Under the pieces are notes generated by a model that ran no database searches, was not told where the DNA came from, and saw nothing but the letters and a program-made list of their open reading frames with translations. This document shows, in pieces, positions 55,259-63,945 of a stretch of 64,000 bases of DNA. The stretch is from VXOI01 sp965197575. GTDB lineage: Bacteria; Chloroflexota; Dehalococcoidia; Lucifugimonadales; UBA3495. Both the position numbers and the translations under genes were made by a program. The stretch lies in assembly GCA_965197575.1 (NCBI GenBank), contig OZ240214.1:310001-374000 (forward strand), in the 5' to 3' direction. Numbering within the stretch: position 1 is the stretch's first letter; the number at the start of each line of letters is the position of its first letter.

Positions 55259-56771
55259 GAATACCGACCTCACCCCGGCGGCCCTCTACGCCCGGGTGTC
55301 CAGTGACCGTCAGGACGTGGACCTCTCCGTCGCTGCCCAACTCAGGGCGCTGCGCGACTACGCCGAGCGCAACGGCTACTCCATAGCCCGCGAGTACGTG
55401 GACGAGGCCGAGAGTGGCCGCGTCGCCGACCGGCCCCAGTTCAGGAAGATGCTGGACGAGGCCAGCAAGCCGGAGGCCCCGTTCAAGGAGATTCTCGTCT
55501 GGAAATTTTCCCGCTTCACCCGCAAGCGGGAGCACGCCGTGGCCTTCAAGTCCATGCTGCGGCGCAAGGGCATCCGCGTCGTCTCCATCACCGAGCACGC
55601 CGACGACTCCCCCACCGGCAAGCTGATGGAGGCCATCATCGAGTCCGTGGACGAGTTCTACAGCGAAAATCTTGCCGAAGAGGTCAGGCGGGGGATGCGC
55701 GAGGCGGCATCGCGGGGCTTCTGGGTCACCAGCCGGGTGCCCTACGGCTACAGCAAGGTCTACGTCCAGGACGGGGCCAAGAAGAGACCTACACTGGAAC
55801 CCGATCCGGCCACCTCCCCCGTCGTAAAGCGTATCTTCAACCTGGCCGAGGCAGGCAGGGGCATCTTGGACATCACCCGCACCCTCAACGGCGAGGGCAT
55901 CGCCAACCCCACCGGCAGGCCCTGGTCCAAGAACGGCATCCACATCATCCTGAAAAACGAGGTCTACACCGGAACTTTGGTCTGGGGCGAAGGCGCCAAG
56001 GACAAGGGCGAGCCGGTGCGGGTGGAGAAGGCGTTCCCCGCCATCGTGTCCAGGACCTAGTTCCGACGCGTGAATAGGCAGATGCGCTCCCGCGCTCCCA
56101 GGAAGGCCCATCCCCGCCGCGTGGGAAGCTCCTACCTGCTCAGCGGCCTGGTCAAGTGCCGCAATTGCAGCCGGGCCATGTCCGGCCAGGACTCCAAGGG
56201 TGGGAAGTTCGCCTATTACGTTTGCCAGTCCCTGATGAAGCGGGGCAGCGGGGCTTGCGACTGCCCCAGGCTCAACGCCCGCCGCTTCGAGGAACTGGTG
56301 GTGAACAGGATTCGCGCCAACATCCTCACCGAGGACAACATCCGGGAACTGGTCAAGCTGGTGGACGAGGAGATGGACGGCATCGCCAAAGAACAACGGC
56401 AAAGACTGGAGACCGCCGAGGCGGAGCTTGAAGACGTGCGGCGCAGGCTGGACCGTCTCTACAACCTGGCGGAGACCACCGACCTGGACATCGAGGACTT
56501 CAAGCCCCGTATCAAGGACCACCGGGAACGCCAGCAGCGTCTTGAGGCCACGGCGGAGGAGGCCACGGCGATACTGTCGCAGCGGCGCGTTGTCCTGGAC
56601 GACGTGGAGACTATCGCCGCCTACTGCGAGGACCTGAGCAGGTATCTGAACGAAAGCGAGTTGACCGAGCGCCGGGCCTTCATCGAGTCCTTCGTGAAGG
56701 AGATCGTCGTGCAGCCCGGCAACGCCGTGGTGCGCTCTATGCCATCCCCATGCCCGAGGATAGTCCGATAG
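55251..56771 (+). CDS. Large serine recombinase with one in-frame amber codon
   Basis: ATG 55251 lies inside the end of the RHH gene. The catalytic domain has ALYARVSSDRQDVDLSVAAQ, VWKFSRFTRKREHAVAF and SITEHADDSPTGKLMEAI; the recombinase domain has WVTSRVPYGYSKVYV and ILKNEVYTGTLVWGEGA. TAG at 56058-56060 follows FPAIVSRT, and the frame goes straight on with FRRVNRQMRSRAPRK, the zinc ribbon (CRNCSRAMSG ... YYVCQS ... CDCPRL), a coiled coil, and the tail SFVKEIVVQPG. The full length of about 506 residues is normal. The stop would remove the zinc ribbon needed for site binding. Confidence 0.85.
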
Positions 56772-57093
56772 AGGGAAAGGACGTTGAAGAAGTGGCTCTG
56801 GACGACCCGGTACTGTCTACGGTCAAGTTAGGTGGGCCTGGATGGACTCGAATCAACGACCTCGGTCTTGCCGGACCGCAGTTGAGGATGCATTTATTAC
56901 TGCCGGACGCGCCGGAAATCGTGCAACCACGATGGACCCTTGGAGTGGCGGCACAATGCCGTCCCCTCCAAGGAACAAGCCCGGAGGCTGGAGCATTCAT
57001 GGTCTGCCCGGCGGCGCCATCCCGCTCGGTCTTCCGGCTGGGGGAGCCCTGGCTACGTGAGGGAGGCGGACTTTCCATTGCTGCGGCATCAAC

Positions 57094-57528
57094 CTATTTC
57101 CCGACGGCGTCGACATCGTCAAGCAAGTTGTCCCCGCTTCCTCTGATGCGGAGGATGGCCTGTGCCACGGGCGGGCCGGTGACGACCTCGACCCGTCCCC
57201 ACTCGTTCACGCCGCCGTGCTGGGTTTCGAGCAACCAGTAATCGTCCACAAGGTGTTGGACGGTCACCTGGGCGAGTATCACTCCTGGCCCGAAGATCCT
57301 GGTCTGTCTGGTCTGGTAGCCCTGTTGCCTGCACTCCTCCATCCAGGAGAAGATCCCGGTCTTCAGGTATGGGTAGTGGGGCCATCCGGTAGTTCCTATG
57401 GGCAGGAGCTCGTTCCCGTCCCCGGGCAGAAGCAGGTCCAGCACAGTACGAACCTGCCCCTGCAGTTGCGTGAGGGCATCGTGGCTCCGGTCGGGGTCTG
57501 GGATAAGGTTTCCTTCGGATGCGTTCAT
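57094..57528 (-). CDS. Small protein, paralogue of 57671-58153
   Basis: The 144-residue protein contains VLDLLLPGDGNELLPIGTTG, GIFSWMEECRQQGYQ and VQHLVDDYWLLETQH. The neighbouring protein has matching HLLIPGDGHRLLTLGDWRHS, EIIGWLAGG and AKHMLDDHWKVSVF. GGGGAG precedes ATG 57528. The family is unknown to me; no nuclease or HTH motif is clear. Its position beside a recombinase suggests cargo or an accessory of the element. Confidence 0.6.
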   Translation of the reverse strand: MNASEGNLIPDPDRSHDALTQLQGQVRTVLDLLLPGDGNELLPIGTTGWPHYPYLKTGIFSWMEECRQQGYQTRQTRIFGPGVILAQVTVQHLVDDYWLLETQHGGVNEWGRVEVVTGPPVAQAILRIRGSGDNLLDDVDAVGK

Positions 57529-57559
57529 TGCGTTCTCCCCAGATTGCGAAGAGTTGTAA

Positions 57560-57639
57560 GGCCGGATATTTCATCCGGCCCGTTGGTTCTTGAGACCGTT
57601 TCGGGCTCACCGGCCGCCGGGGCGCGCCCCGGCGGCCGG
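57560..57639. repeat. Two hairpins including a 30-bp perfect palindrome
   Basis: GGCCGGAT and ATCCGGCC at 57560-57580 form a short hairpin. Positions 57610-57639 are a perfect 30-nt GC-only palindrome built on CCGGCCGCC/GGCGGCCGG. They lie between the two paralogous genes and may separate their transcripts. Confidence 0.8.
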
Positions 57640-57670
57640 CTGTCGCCATTGGGCTTCGGGTCGCGCCGCT

Positions 57671-58153
57671 CTACGTGAGGCGTGCGGACTCTGGGCCAGT
57701 CCGGGGCATCTGGTCGGCGCTGCCCACGATGTGGGCCACGGCCTTTCCCGGGTCACGGCCGGCATCCCCGTCCGGGAACTCCGGGATTTCCTCGTCCGCC
57801 TCATGGAAGACGACGTCGAAGACGGAGACCTTCCAGTGGTCGTCCAGCATGTGCTTGGCGTGGACCCAGACCATCCTGCCGTTATCCGGCAGGACTTTCC
57901 TCCGCCGGGACTGATCCCCCTCTTCGCCGTCCGGGCCGCCGGCCAGCCAGCCGATGATCTCGGGCTCGAGGGCCGGCGAGTGGCGCCAGTCGCCCAGGGT
58001 GAGCAGCCGGTGCCCGTCGCCGGGGATGAGCAGGTGGAGGACGTCGGCGAAATCCTTGGTCAGGTCCTCCTTCTCCACGGTGTAGCGGACCATCTCGTCG
58101 AGAATCCCCTTGACCCGCTCGACGCAGTCCTCCATGGTGTTGATCCTGGTCAT
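57671..58153 (-). CDS. Small protein, paralogue of 57094-57528
   Basis: The 160-residue product starts MTRINTMEDCVERVKGILDE, with AAGGAGG 6 nt before ATG 58153 (ATG 58156 is too close). It shares the LLIPGDG block, a central Trp-rich segment and LDDHW with its neighbour. The C-terminus is acidic (DVVFHEADEEIPEFPDGDAG). A terminator-like hairpin and a start-stop codon pair lie in the leader. Function unknown. Confidence 0.6.
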   Translation of the reverse strand: MTRINTMEDCVERVKGILDEMVRYTVEKEDLTKDFADVLHLLIPGDGHRLLTLGDWRHSPALEPEIIGWLAGGPDGEEGDQSRRRKVLPDNGRMVWVHAKHMLDDHWKVSVFDVVFHEADEEIPEFPDGDAGRDPGKAVAHIVGSADQMPRTGPESARLT

Positions 58154-58295
58154 CATGACCTCCTTGTGTCGTCGTGAGTGTTGTGAGTTTGGTTCGCGCT
58201 CCGTCCTGCGCCGCGGCCTTCTGCCGGAGCGCCGGACGGGCGGCGTCCTTCCGTCGTGGGAAGGGGATGTCGCGGGCGAGGGCTGCAACACGAAA

Positions 58296-58406
58296 ACGGG
58301 CCGGAACTGGGTTGCCCAGTCCGGCCCGTGAGATTGTGCTCAGTCCTCGCGTTGGCGGCGCAGGAGCGCCTTACGGGTGCCTGATTACATGAATTTCACC
58401 TCCTTC
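58296..58406 (-). promoter_or_regulatory. Leader with start-stop codon and terminator-like hairpin
   Basis: On the minus strand a consensus ribosome site AAGGAGGTG (58406-58398) is followed by ATGTAA (58390-58385), a start codon directly followed by a stop. Further on, a 16-bp near-perfect GC-rich hairpin (58329-58296) is followed by TTTTCG. The gene start lies about 140 nt beyond. This arrangement suggests translation-linked attenuation. Confidence 0.5.
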
Positions 58407-58499
58407 AATGGGGATGCCGGCATCTGCGAGGCGCGTGTTTCCCGGGCCGGGGCCGCCCGCGAGACCCTGGGACGCGGGCGGCCCCGGCTCAGCTAACCC

Positions 58500-59470
58500 T
58501 TATTCCTGCAGCCGGAACAAGTAGCCATCGGCGTGGCGATCAGCGTGTCCCGGTACAGGCTGGATGCCCGGCACTTTGACCCGGAGGGGACTGCTGTGGC
58601 GTGGCTTGCGACCAGCCGGGATCAGGGAAACGGCCTTCCAGTTGCGGAATGCGAGGCCGGTGGCGGGCATTGTTAGGAAGCGACTGGAATCTTGCGGGTG
58701 TTTCCAGCGGCCGTGCTGCACCGGTATTTTTGGCGGTAGTGGTCCATCATGGTGACCGCTCCGGGCCAGGCGCCCGCACATCCAAGCCCCAACAACCTGG
58801 CGGGATGGGAGTATTGAGGACTTGTACCGGGGCCTGAGACGGATCTGGCAGCCAAGTCCGGAACGGCGCCAGCACCACAATCTACTGCCCTGCATTCCCT
58901 GGATAGTCGAGCAGCCCTCTGTAGCGCCTTAGGCCCAACTGCCGGGACCGGGCCGGCGGGAAAGAATGCTGATTGCTGGTCTGGTGGGGTTAGTTCCGTC
59001 AACCGAGAAGCAGGGAAAGGTGGAGGATCTGCCCGAGGTGAACAACAACAATTAACTTTGCCGGCAGAAGTAGTTGACGCTGAACACGAGGTCCAGGATC
59101 GAATGGGGGCTGCCCTTTGCCCAAGGGAGACTATCCAGCTGTGCGATATTTTACGCCGGCAGCCCGGCAGCCCGGCAGCCCGGCAGCCCGGCAGCCCAAG
59201 AAGCTGGCCCATACCAGCGGCACGCGCAAGCTGCCACCGTTTTCAAATCTACGGTAAGGAAGCGGCAGCCATGGAGGTCCCATAGCGATCACCCCTTGAC
59301 CCTCAAGTCGATTGCGAGTGTTGAATCATCGGCGGGGCGATCTCTTTGTGGCCGAAGACGTCGGAGGGGATCTCGCAGGATACTCGCGGAGAATGCTCGC
59401 TTCTTTGAACCGGCGGAGAAAACTGGCGATTCACGGACATATCACCGCCGGTCGAGCCGTGCAGTATGTG
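58500..59470. other. Stretch with no supported gene
   Basis: Open frames exist on both strands but show no domain and no good ribosome site. It contains the short tandem repeat at 59158-59199. It may be decayed element DNA. Confidence 0.5.
59158..59199. repeat. Tandem repeat of a 9-nt unit
   Basis: The unit GGCAGCCC(G) is repeated about five times in a row (GGCAGCCCGGCAGCCCG and onward). It lies in non-coding DNA. Confidence 0.85.
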
Positions 59471-59471
59471 T

Positions 59472-61203
59472 CTTAGCCCGAATCCACCGATGGACACGGG
59501 TGGACGTCGTGAGGACAGCGGAAGGGGGGTGAGGGAGTTACAGGGGCGATGATCCGGGCTCGAATTCGGGTAGACGGGAGGTTGGCGGGGGGTCTGCAGG
59601 TGCTTTTGGGGGCGCCAATGGCGGTCTGCGATGGGCGCTGGGGGACAAGATGAGGACAGAGGACGCGGCGAGAGGCGCTCGCGGACCGGGACGGCGCGAG
59701 TTGGCGGGGACGTTCAGTTGGCCGGATGGCGGGTCAGTGGCAAACGGGCGCCGTCAGGTTGGGAGTGGAATGGCTCGCAATCGAGCGAGGGCGCGATTGA
59801 CCTTCTCCTGCCACGGCCAGCTCTTGGGAAGATGGAGGGTGAGCCGGCGTGCCGAGCGGGTGATACGTCCGGCCAGGGCGAAGACCCTCCGGCGGAGGGT
59901 CTTGGTGGTCACGATCTGCTCACCCAGGCCGATGCGGGCTGTCCAGCGGGCCAGGTTATGCGCCATCACCTGTATTGCGAGCCAGGCGGCGTTGGCGGCG
60001 AAGCGCCCCGAGGGCATGTGATTCAGCCCGACGCCGTGCTTGAGGTCTCGAATGGCGTTCTCGATCTCGGCGTGGCGGCGGTGGTCCGCCTCTAGTTGCA
60101 GGGTCTCTCCGTCCCGGTCGGTGATGAAGGCATGATAGCTGTAGGTGGCGAACAGGGCCAGTTGGGAGCCGGGCGTGGGCTTCACCCGGCGGACGATGAG
60201 ACGTACCGGCACGGCGTCGGGCTCACTGCCAAATGGTGTGTAGTCAGTCTCGGCCACGTCGGCGGCGCCCTCCATCCAGTAGGGGATGGGCGTCCAGGCA
60301 TCCTCGGGTATGGCCTCGATGAGTTTGCGCAGGCTCTTGTGCTGGCGGATGGTGATGGGGAAGCGGACCCCATCTTGCGGCAGACGGCGACCACGGCGTG
60401 GGTGTAGAAGCCGCTGTCGGCTCGCACGGTGAGTGGTCCGGTGGCTCCGGCGTGGCGCACCCGACCCACCGTTTCCCGCAGGAAGTGGGCGGAGCCCCGG
60501 GCCGTGTTGGCACGGCCCTCCCTGAGTCGGGCCATCAGCACGTCCCCGGTGCCAGCAGCGATGGCCAGCAGCGGGTGATAGCCCCGCTGGTCGGTGTAGT
60601 TGTGGCGCCGCGCCCCTTCCTTGGCCAACCCGTAGGTCTCGCAGATAGTGGAGTCCAGATCGATGGTCAACGGACCGTCGCCGGGTCCCCCACCGGCGGC
60701 CCAGGCCCGAGCCAGCAGCTCCCGGCTCACCCGGTCCAACTGGCACACGTGGCCCCATCGGAAACTGCGCAGGAAGGTGCCCAGAGTGGACGGCGCCTTG
60801 ACCACGCAGCCGATGGCACGAGCGGTTCCGCCGGTGCGCAACACGTCGGCGTCGTCGATGCAGTCGCCGCCGGCCAGCGCAGACGCAACCAGGGTCATCA
60901 TCTTGTCGCCCGTGTTCGCACGGCCCGGGGCGCGGCCAAGGTCGAGATGGTTGTGGACCAGTTGGGGCAGGCCCAGGCGCAGGGCCAGGGTGGCCGGAAG
61001 AATCAGCCCGGCATTGGCCACCAGGCGGTGGTCGTCGAAGGAGACATGGATGCGGTCGGGGTGGTTGCGTGATAGCATCTGTTTGGTGCTCCTTTTCTGG
61101 GGTCGGTTTTCTTTTTCAAAACCATTATCCCAGAAGCACGGGAGCACCTTCTTACCGCTTCAGGACGCTGACCCGACGCCCTCCTTCGGTGGATTCGGGC
61201 TAA
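59472..61203 (-). mobile_element. IS1380-family insertion sequence
   Basis: TTAGCCCGAATCCACCGA at 59472 and its complement ending at 61203 are the terminal inverted repeats. No matching target duplication is seen next to them, which points to rearrangement after insertion. The right end supplies the stop codon of the pentapeptide gene. Confidence 0.8.
59754..61078 (-). pseudogene. IS1380-family transposase, frameshifted
   Basis: ATG 61078 opens the N-terminal half with LTIDLDSTICETYGLAKEGA (first catalytic Asp) and LTVRADSGFYTHAVVAVCRK (second). Near 60375 the frame breaks at a G-run; the other frame resumes as GVRFPITIRQHKSLRKLIEA and goes to EADHRRHAEIENAIRDLKHG (third acidic residue) and RWTARIGLGEQIVTTK. 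One missing G in GGGG explains it. It is either inactive, expressed by slippage, or a sequencing error. Confidence 0.8.
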
Positions 61204-62303
61204 ACGATTGTCGGTCGTTTGTCCCAGGAAATCGGCTCACCGGTTTCGGCATCAACAAGACCATCTAAACATGGCGGCTTGTCTTCTGGTATTGCCCTCG
61301 CGAAGGCGATTTGCTTTTGCGTCAACCCTTCTACCATCATGCCAGTGTCATTATAGAATTTTGCACCTGCGAGATTTGCTCCTTGAAGGCGTGCGTCACT
61401 AACGATCGCGCCGGATAAATCCGCGTCGGTTAGATTAGTATTATAGAAATACGCATTTGAAAAGTTAGTGCCGTAACATTCCTTGACGCGAGACAGGTTT
61501 GCATCCAATAAGGATGCTCCCGTGAGATTCACGCCAGCAAGCATTGCGCCTGAAAGGTCTGCCTCAAGAAGTTCAGCGCCAGAAAGATTGGTTCTTGCGA
61601 GAAACGTGTCAGACAATTTTGCGCCACTTAGCTGGGATTCTGACAGGTTCAAATTATAAAGATTTTGATTTCGAAGATCAGCACCATGAAGATCCAATTT
61701 GTGTTTTGTCTGCTGTTCAAGGCCAACTCGAACGTCGATGCGGGTACTGATACCTTGCATAACGGCACGAACATCCTGGCGCGGCGGATGTGTCGTGCTG
61801 TTGCTCAGCAGAGCTTCCCACTCTTCGTCCTTGGTTGGATGACGCACGAACGCGCAGAATAACTCCATTGTTTGGAGGTGGTACTGCTCAGGGTGTTCTT
61901 GGGCGAGACGGTTGAGAGCATAAATGCCACCCAAGCGCACTGAGAGAACGCCGTTACCGAGCATTTCTGCACCTCGCTGATACTGCTCGTTCAGCAACAT
62001 CCGTTGTGCCGTTTTAGATTGGCGCTCTGCCACGGTGCTCCGCCAAACGGCGAGCAGTATCGCAATGACGCCGCCGATCACGAGTCCCACGTTGCGAACA
62101 GTGGTGCTAAGCGATTCGTTGTTGTCGCCTAATTCTTCCCAGAAGCGCCACGAGAGGAGGACGCCAATCACCAGTACGGCGGCTATCCCGGCGACCCACC
62201 AGAACCCATCCCAACCTGTTATGCTACGGATGAACCGCCTAGTGCCTTGCAGGATGAATCGCAGGAAGCGAAGCCGGCGGCGAATCACATTGAGTCCATT
62301 CAT
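61200..62303 (-). CDS. Pentapeptide-repeat membrane protein, ends altered by IS elements
   Basis: From ATG 62303 the product has two membrane segments (WWVAGIAAVLVIGVLLSW; TTVRNVGLVIGGVIAILLAV), a linker RQSKTAQRMLLNEQYQRGAE, and about 25 pentapeptide repeats (DLRNQNLYNLNLSESQLSGA and onward). The stop TAG (61202-61200) lies inside the IS1380 inverted repeat, so the original C-terminus is lost. IS630 begins 10 nt upstream of the start codon, so the native promoter and ribosome site are gone. A truncated relative is at 39376-39711. It is probably silent or rewired. Confidence 0.7.
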   Translation of the reverse strand: MNGLNVIRRRLRFLRFILQGTRRFIRSITGWDGFWWVAGIAAVLVIGVLLSWRFWEELGDNNESLSTTVRNVGLVIGGVIAILLAVWRSTVAERQSKTAQRMLLNEQYQRGAEMLGNGVLSVRLGGIYALNRLAQEHPEQYHLQTMELFCAFVRHPTKDEEWEALLSNSTTHPPRQDVRAVMQGISTRIDVRVGLEQQTKHKLDLHGADLRNQNLYNLNLSESQLSGAKLSDTFLARTNLSGAELLEADLSGAMLAGVNLTGASLLDANLSRVKECYGTNFSNAYFYNTNLTDADLSGAIVSDARLQGANLAGAKFYNDTGMMVEGLTQKQIAFARAIPEDKPPCLDGLVDAETGEPISWDKRPTIV

Positions 62304-62580
62304 TTGGCTGTCACTAAACCAAAGCCAAGGTGGGATGTGCATTTACAATACATCGGTGATTGGGCTGGGATTCTCGCAGAAATCCTTCGGCCTTTGATTG
62401 CAGGACGGTGCGGCAGCGGCCCTTGACCTCGTCTTTCCGGATGGACAGCCCGCAGAGGAAATTCCCGACCCTCTCCTTTACTAGGGCCTTGGTTCCCAAG
62501 CACAGGTTTCCGGTGGCTTCCTCTCTCGCCCAGCCCCAGATGGCTTCATCGGCGTTGAAGTCCGGGCTGTAGCCCGGCAG

Positions 62581-62603
62581 AGCCTGCCCCCGTGAAAACG
62601 GGG
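62581..62603 (+). mobile_element. 23-nt hairpin insertion, copy 1
   Basis: AGCCTGCCCCCGTGAAAACG plus three G interrupts the codons for Asn and Leu-Pro-Gly-Tyr-Ser-Pro of the transposase. Removing it restores the frame. It folds as CCCCCGT-GAAA-ACGGGGG. Confidence 0.75.
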
Positions 62604-62860
62604 GTTCATCAGCCGCAGCCCCAAGCCCGGCGTCCGCAGATACTCACGCACCGCCTCGCCGCGGTGCGCCGGCGCGTTGTCCCAAATCACGTTGAGCGGC
62701 CCGGAGTGCCTCTGCCGCAACCGCTCCAGGAAGGCAGCCGAGGTTCCGGAGTTGCTGTTCCCCTCCAGGTCCATCCACTCCACCTCACCGGTCTCCAGGC
62801 ACACTGCCGAGTAGTAGCTGGCCTTTTCGCCATAGCTCGGGCTGGTCGAGTCCACCAAAG

Positions 62861-62883
62861 CCTGCCCTCGTGGAAACGGGGGG
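62861..62883 (+). mobile_element. 23-nt hairpin insertion, copy 2
   Basis: CCTGCCCTCGTGGAAACGGG plus three G interrupts Glu-Pro-Ala-Leu-Val-Asp-Ser of the same transposase and shifts its frame. The sequence differs from copy 1 at a few places but keeps the hairpin core. Confidence 0.75.
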
Positions 62884-63612
62884 CCGGCTCTCCCTTTAGC
62901 ACCCATTTGCCTCTCAGTTCGGCATCGGCCCGGAAATGGGCCTCGTCGGCGAAGAATATCTTCGCTCCCGTACGCCACGCCTCGTCCGACAGGGTGGCGT
63001 ACTCCGCCACGAAGGCCTCCCGCTTCTGCTCATCTGCCTTGACCAGACGCTTCTTGGGACGCTTCAGGACAAACCCCAAGCGGTGCAGATAGTTCAGGCA
63101 AGTGCTGCGGCTCAGGCCAATGCCGAAACGCTTCGAGACAAACTGCCGCACCACTTTCCAGTTCCAGTTGGCCATTTCTATGCCCGACATCTCGGGCAAC
63201 TCCTGCACTGCCCCCGTCAACTCCGCCTGTTGCGTCTCGCCAAGTGCGGGGGGGAACCCCCGGTCTGCTCGAATATCAAGGCTGCAGGCCCTCCCTCGCC
63301 GAAGGCGGCGGCCCATCTGCCGATGGTGTGAGCATCCCGGCCCAGTGCCTGGGCCGTGCCCGAGGCGCTCAGGCCCCGGCACAGGAGCCACAGTGCGGGC
63401 CACCGTTCTCTCTCCCGGGGTGTCGGCGCCAGGTACATCCTGCTGCGCACACCAGCCAAGTCCAACTGCCACCCCTCCAAGTCCGGCCTTATCCCCCTCA
63501 TACCCATCACCATCCCCACTCAGTCTGCTCCCAGTCCTGACGCCATGCCTCCCTGATTCTAGCCGACCCGAATGCGGGTTTCACCTTGGCTTTGGTTTAG
63601 TACTCAGCATTG

Positions 63613-63945
63613 TTATGCCCGGGTGCGGGCCGTGCAGAGGAGAGTAACTGGAGAGGACGCCAGACATATACGATCATGGCGAGGAGTGTCGTCTAGGATA
63701 AGACCGAATCTGTTCCCAGCAACGGCCGCGACCGGCGCGTGAAAACCTGAGTTACTCGATAGCATTGTTATGCCCGTATCCGGCCCGTGCAGAGGCGACT
63801 AACTGGTGAGTCCGCCCCAGCGGTCACGACGTGACATCTTAAGTTAGTGGGGAGCAGAGTTATGCCCGTGCCCGGCCCGTGCAGAGGCGACTAACTGGTC
63901 AGTCCGCCCACCGGTCACGCCGTGACATCTTAAGTTAGTCGGGAG
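63613..63945. repeat. Direct repeats of about 92 bp
   Basis: Two adjacent copies begin TTATGCCCGT at 63768 and 63860 (period 92) and share CCGGCCCGTGCAGAGGCGAC and CGTGACATCTTAAGTTAGT. A degenerate partial copy starts at 63613. The last copy runs into the IS630 transposase end at the window edge. Confidence 0.8.

Larger units (their letters stand above)
62314..63519 (-). pseudogene. IS630-family transposase with frameshift and two hairpin insertions
   Basis: The order of blocks is complete but in several frames. The N-terminal HTH is RWPALWLLCRGLSASGTAQA; a C-run near 63245 shifts the frame; then comes ELTGAVQELPEMSGIEMANW and FFADEAHFRADAELRGKWVL. The first 23-nt hairpin insertion is at 62861-62883; then LVDSTSPSYGEKASYYSAVC, VIWDNAPAHRGEAVREYL; the second insertion is at 62581-62603; then the C-terminus GTKALVKERVGNFLCGL. 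The stop is in the inverted repeat. Three separate shifts make it dead. Confidence 0.8.
62315..63599 (-). mobile_element. IS630-family insertion sequence (about 1285 bp)
   Basis: TAAACCAAAGCCAAGGTG at 62315 and CACCTTGGCTTTGGTTTA ending at 63599 are perfect terminal inverted repeats with TA ends. The MITE at 2691-2839 and the remnant at 3169 have the same ends, so this element type has been active in the genome. Confidence 0.9.

Noticed and set aside
61300..61330. Another 23-nt hairpin copy (CCCTCGCGAAGGCG)
   Set aside because: It lies inside intact coding sequence (FARAIPED region) and does not disturb the frame; likely chance.
63613..63945. CRISPR array at right edge
   Set aside because: The period is 92 with the whole unit repeated, so there is no repeat/spacer alternation and no cas gene.
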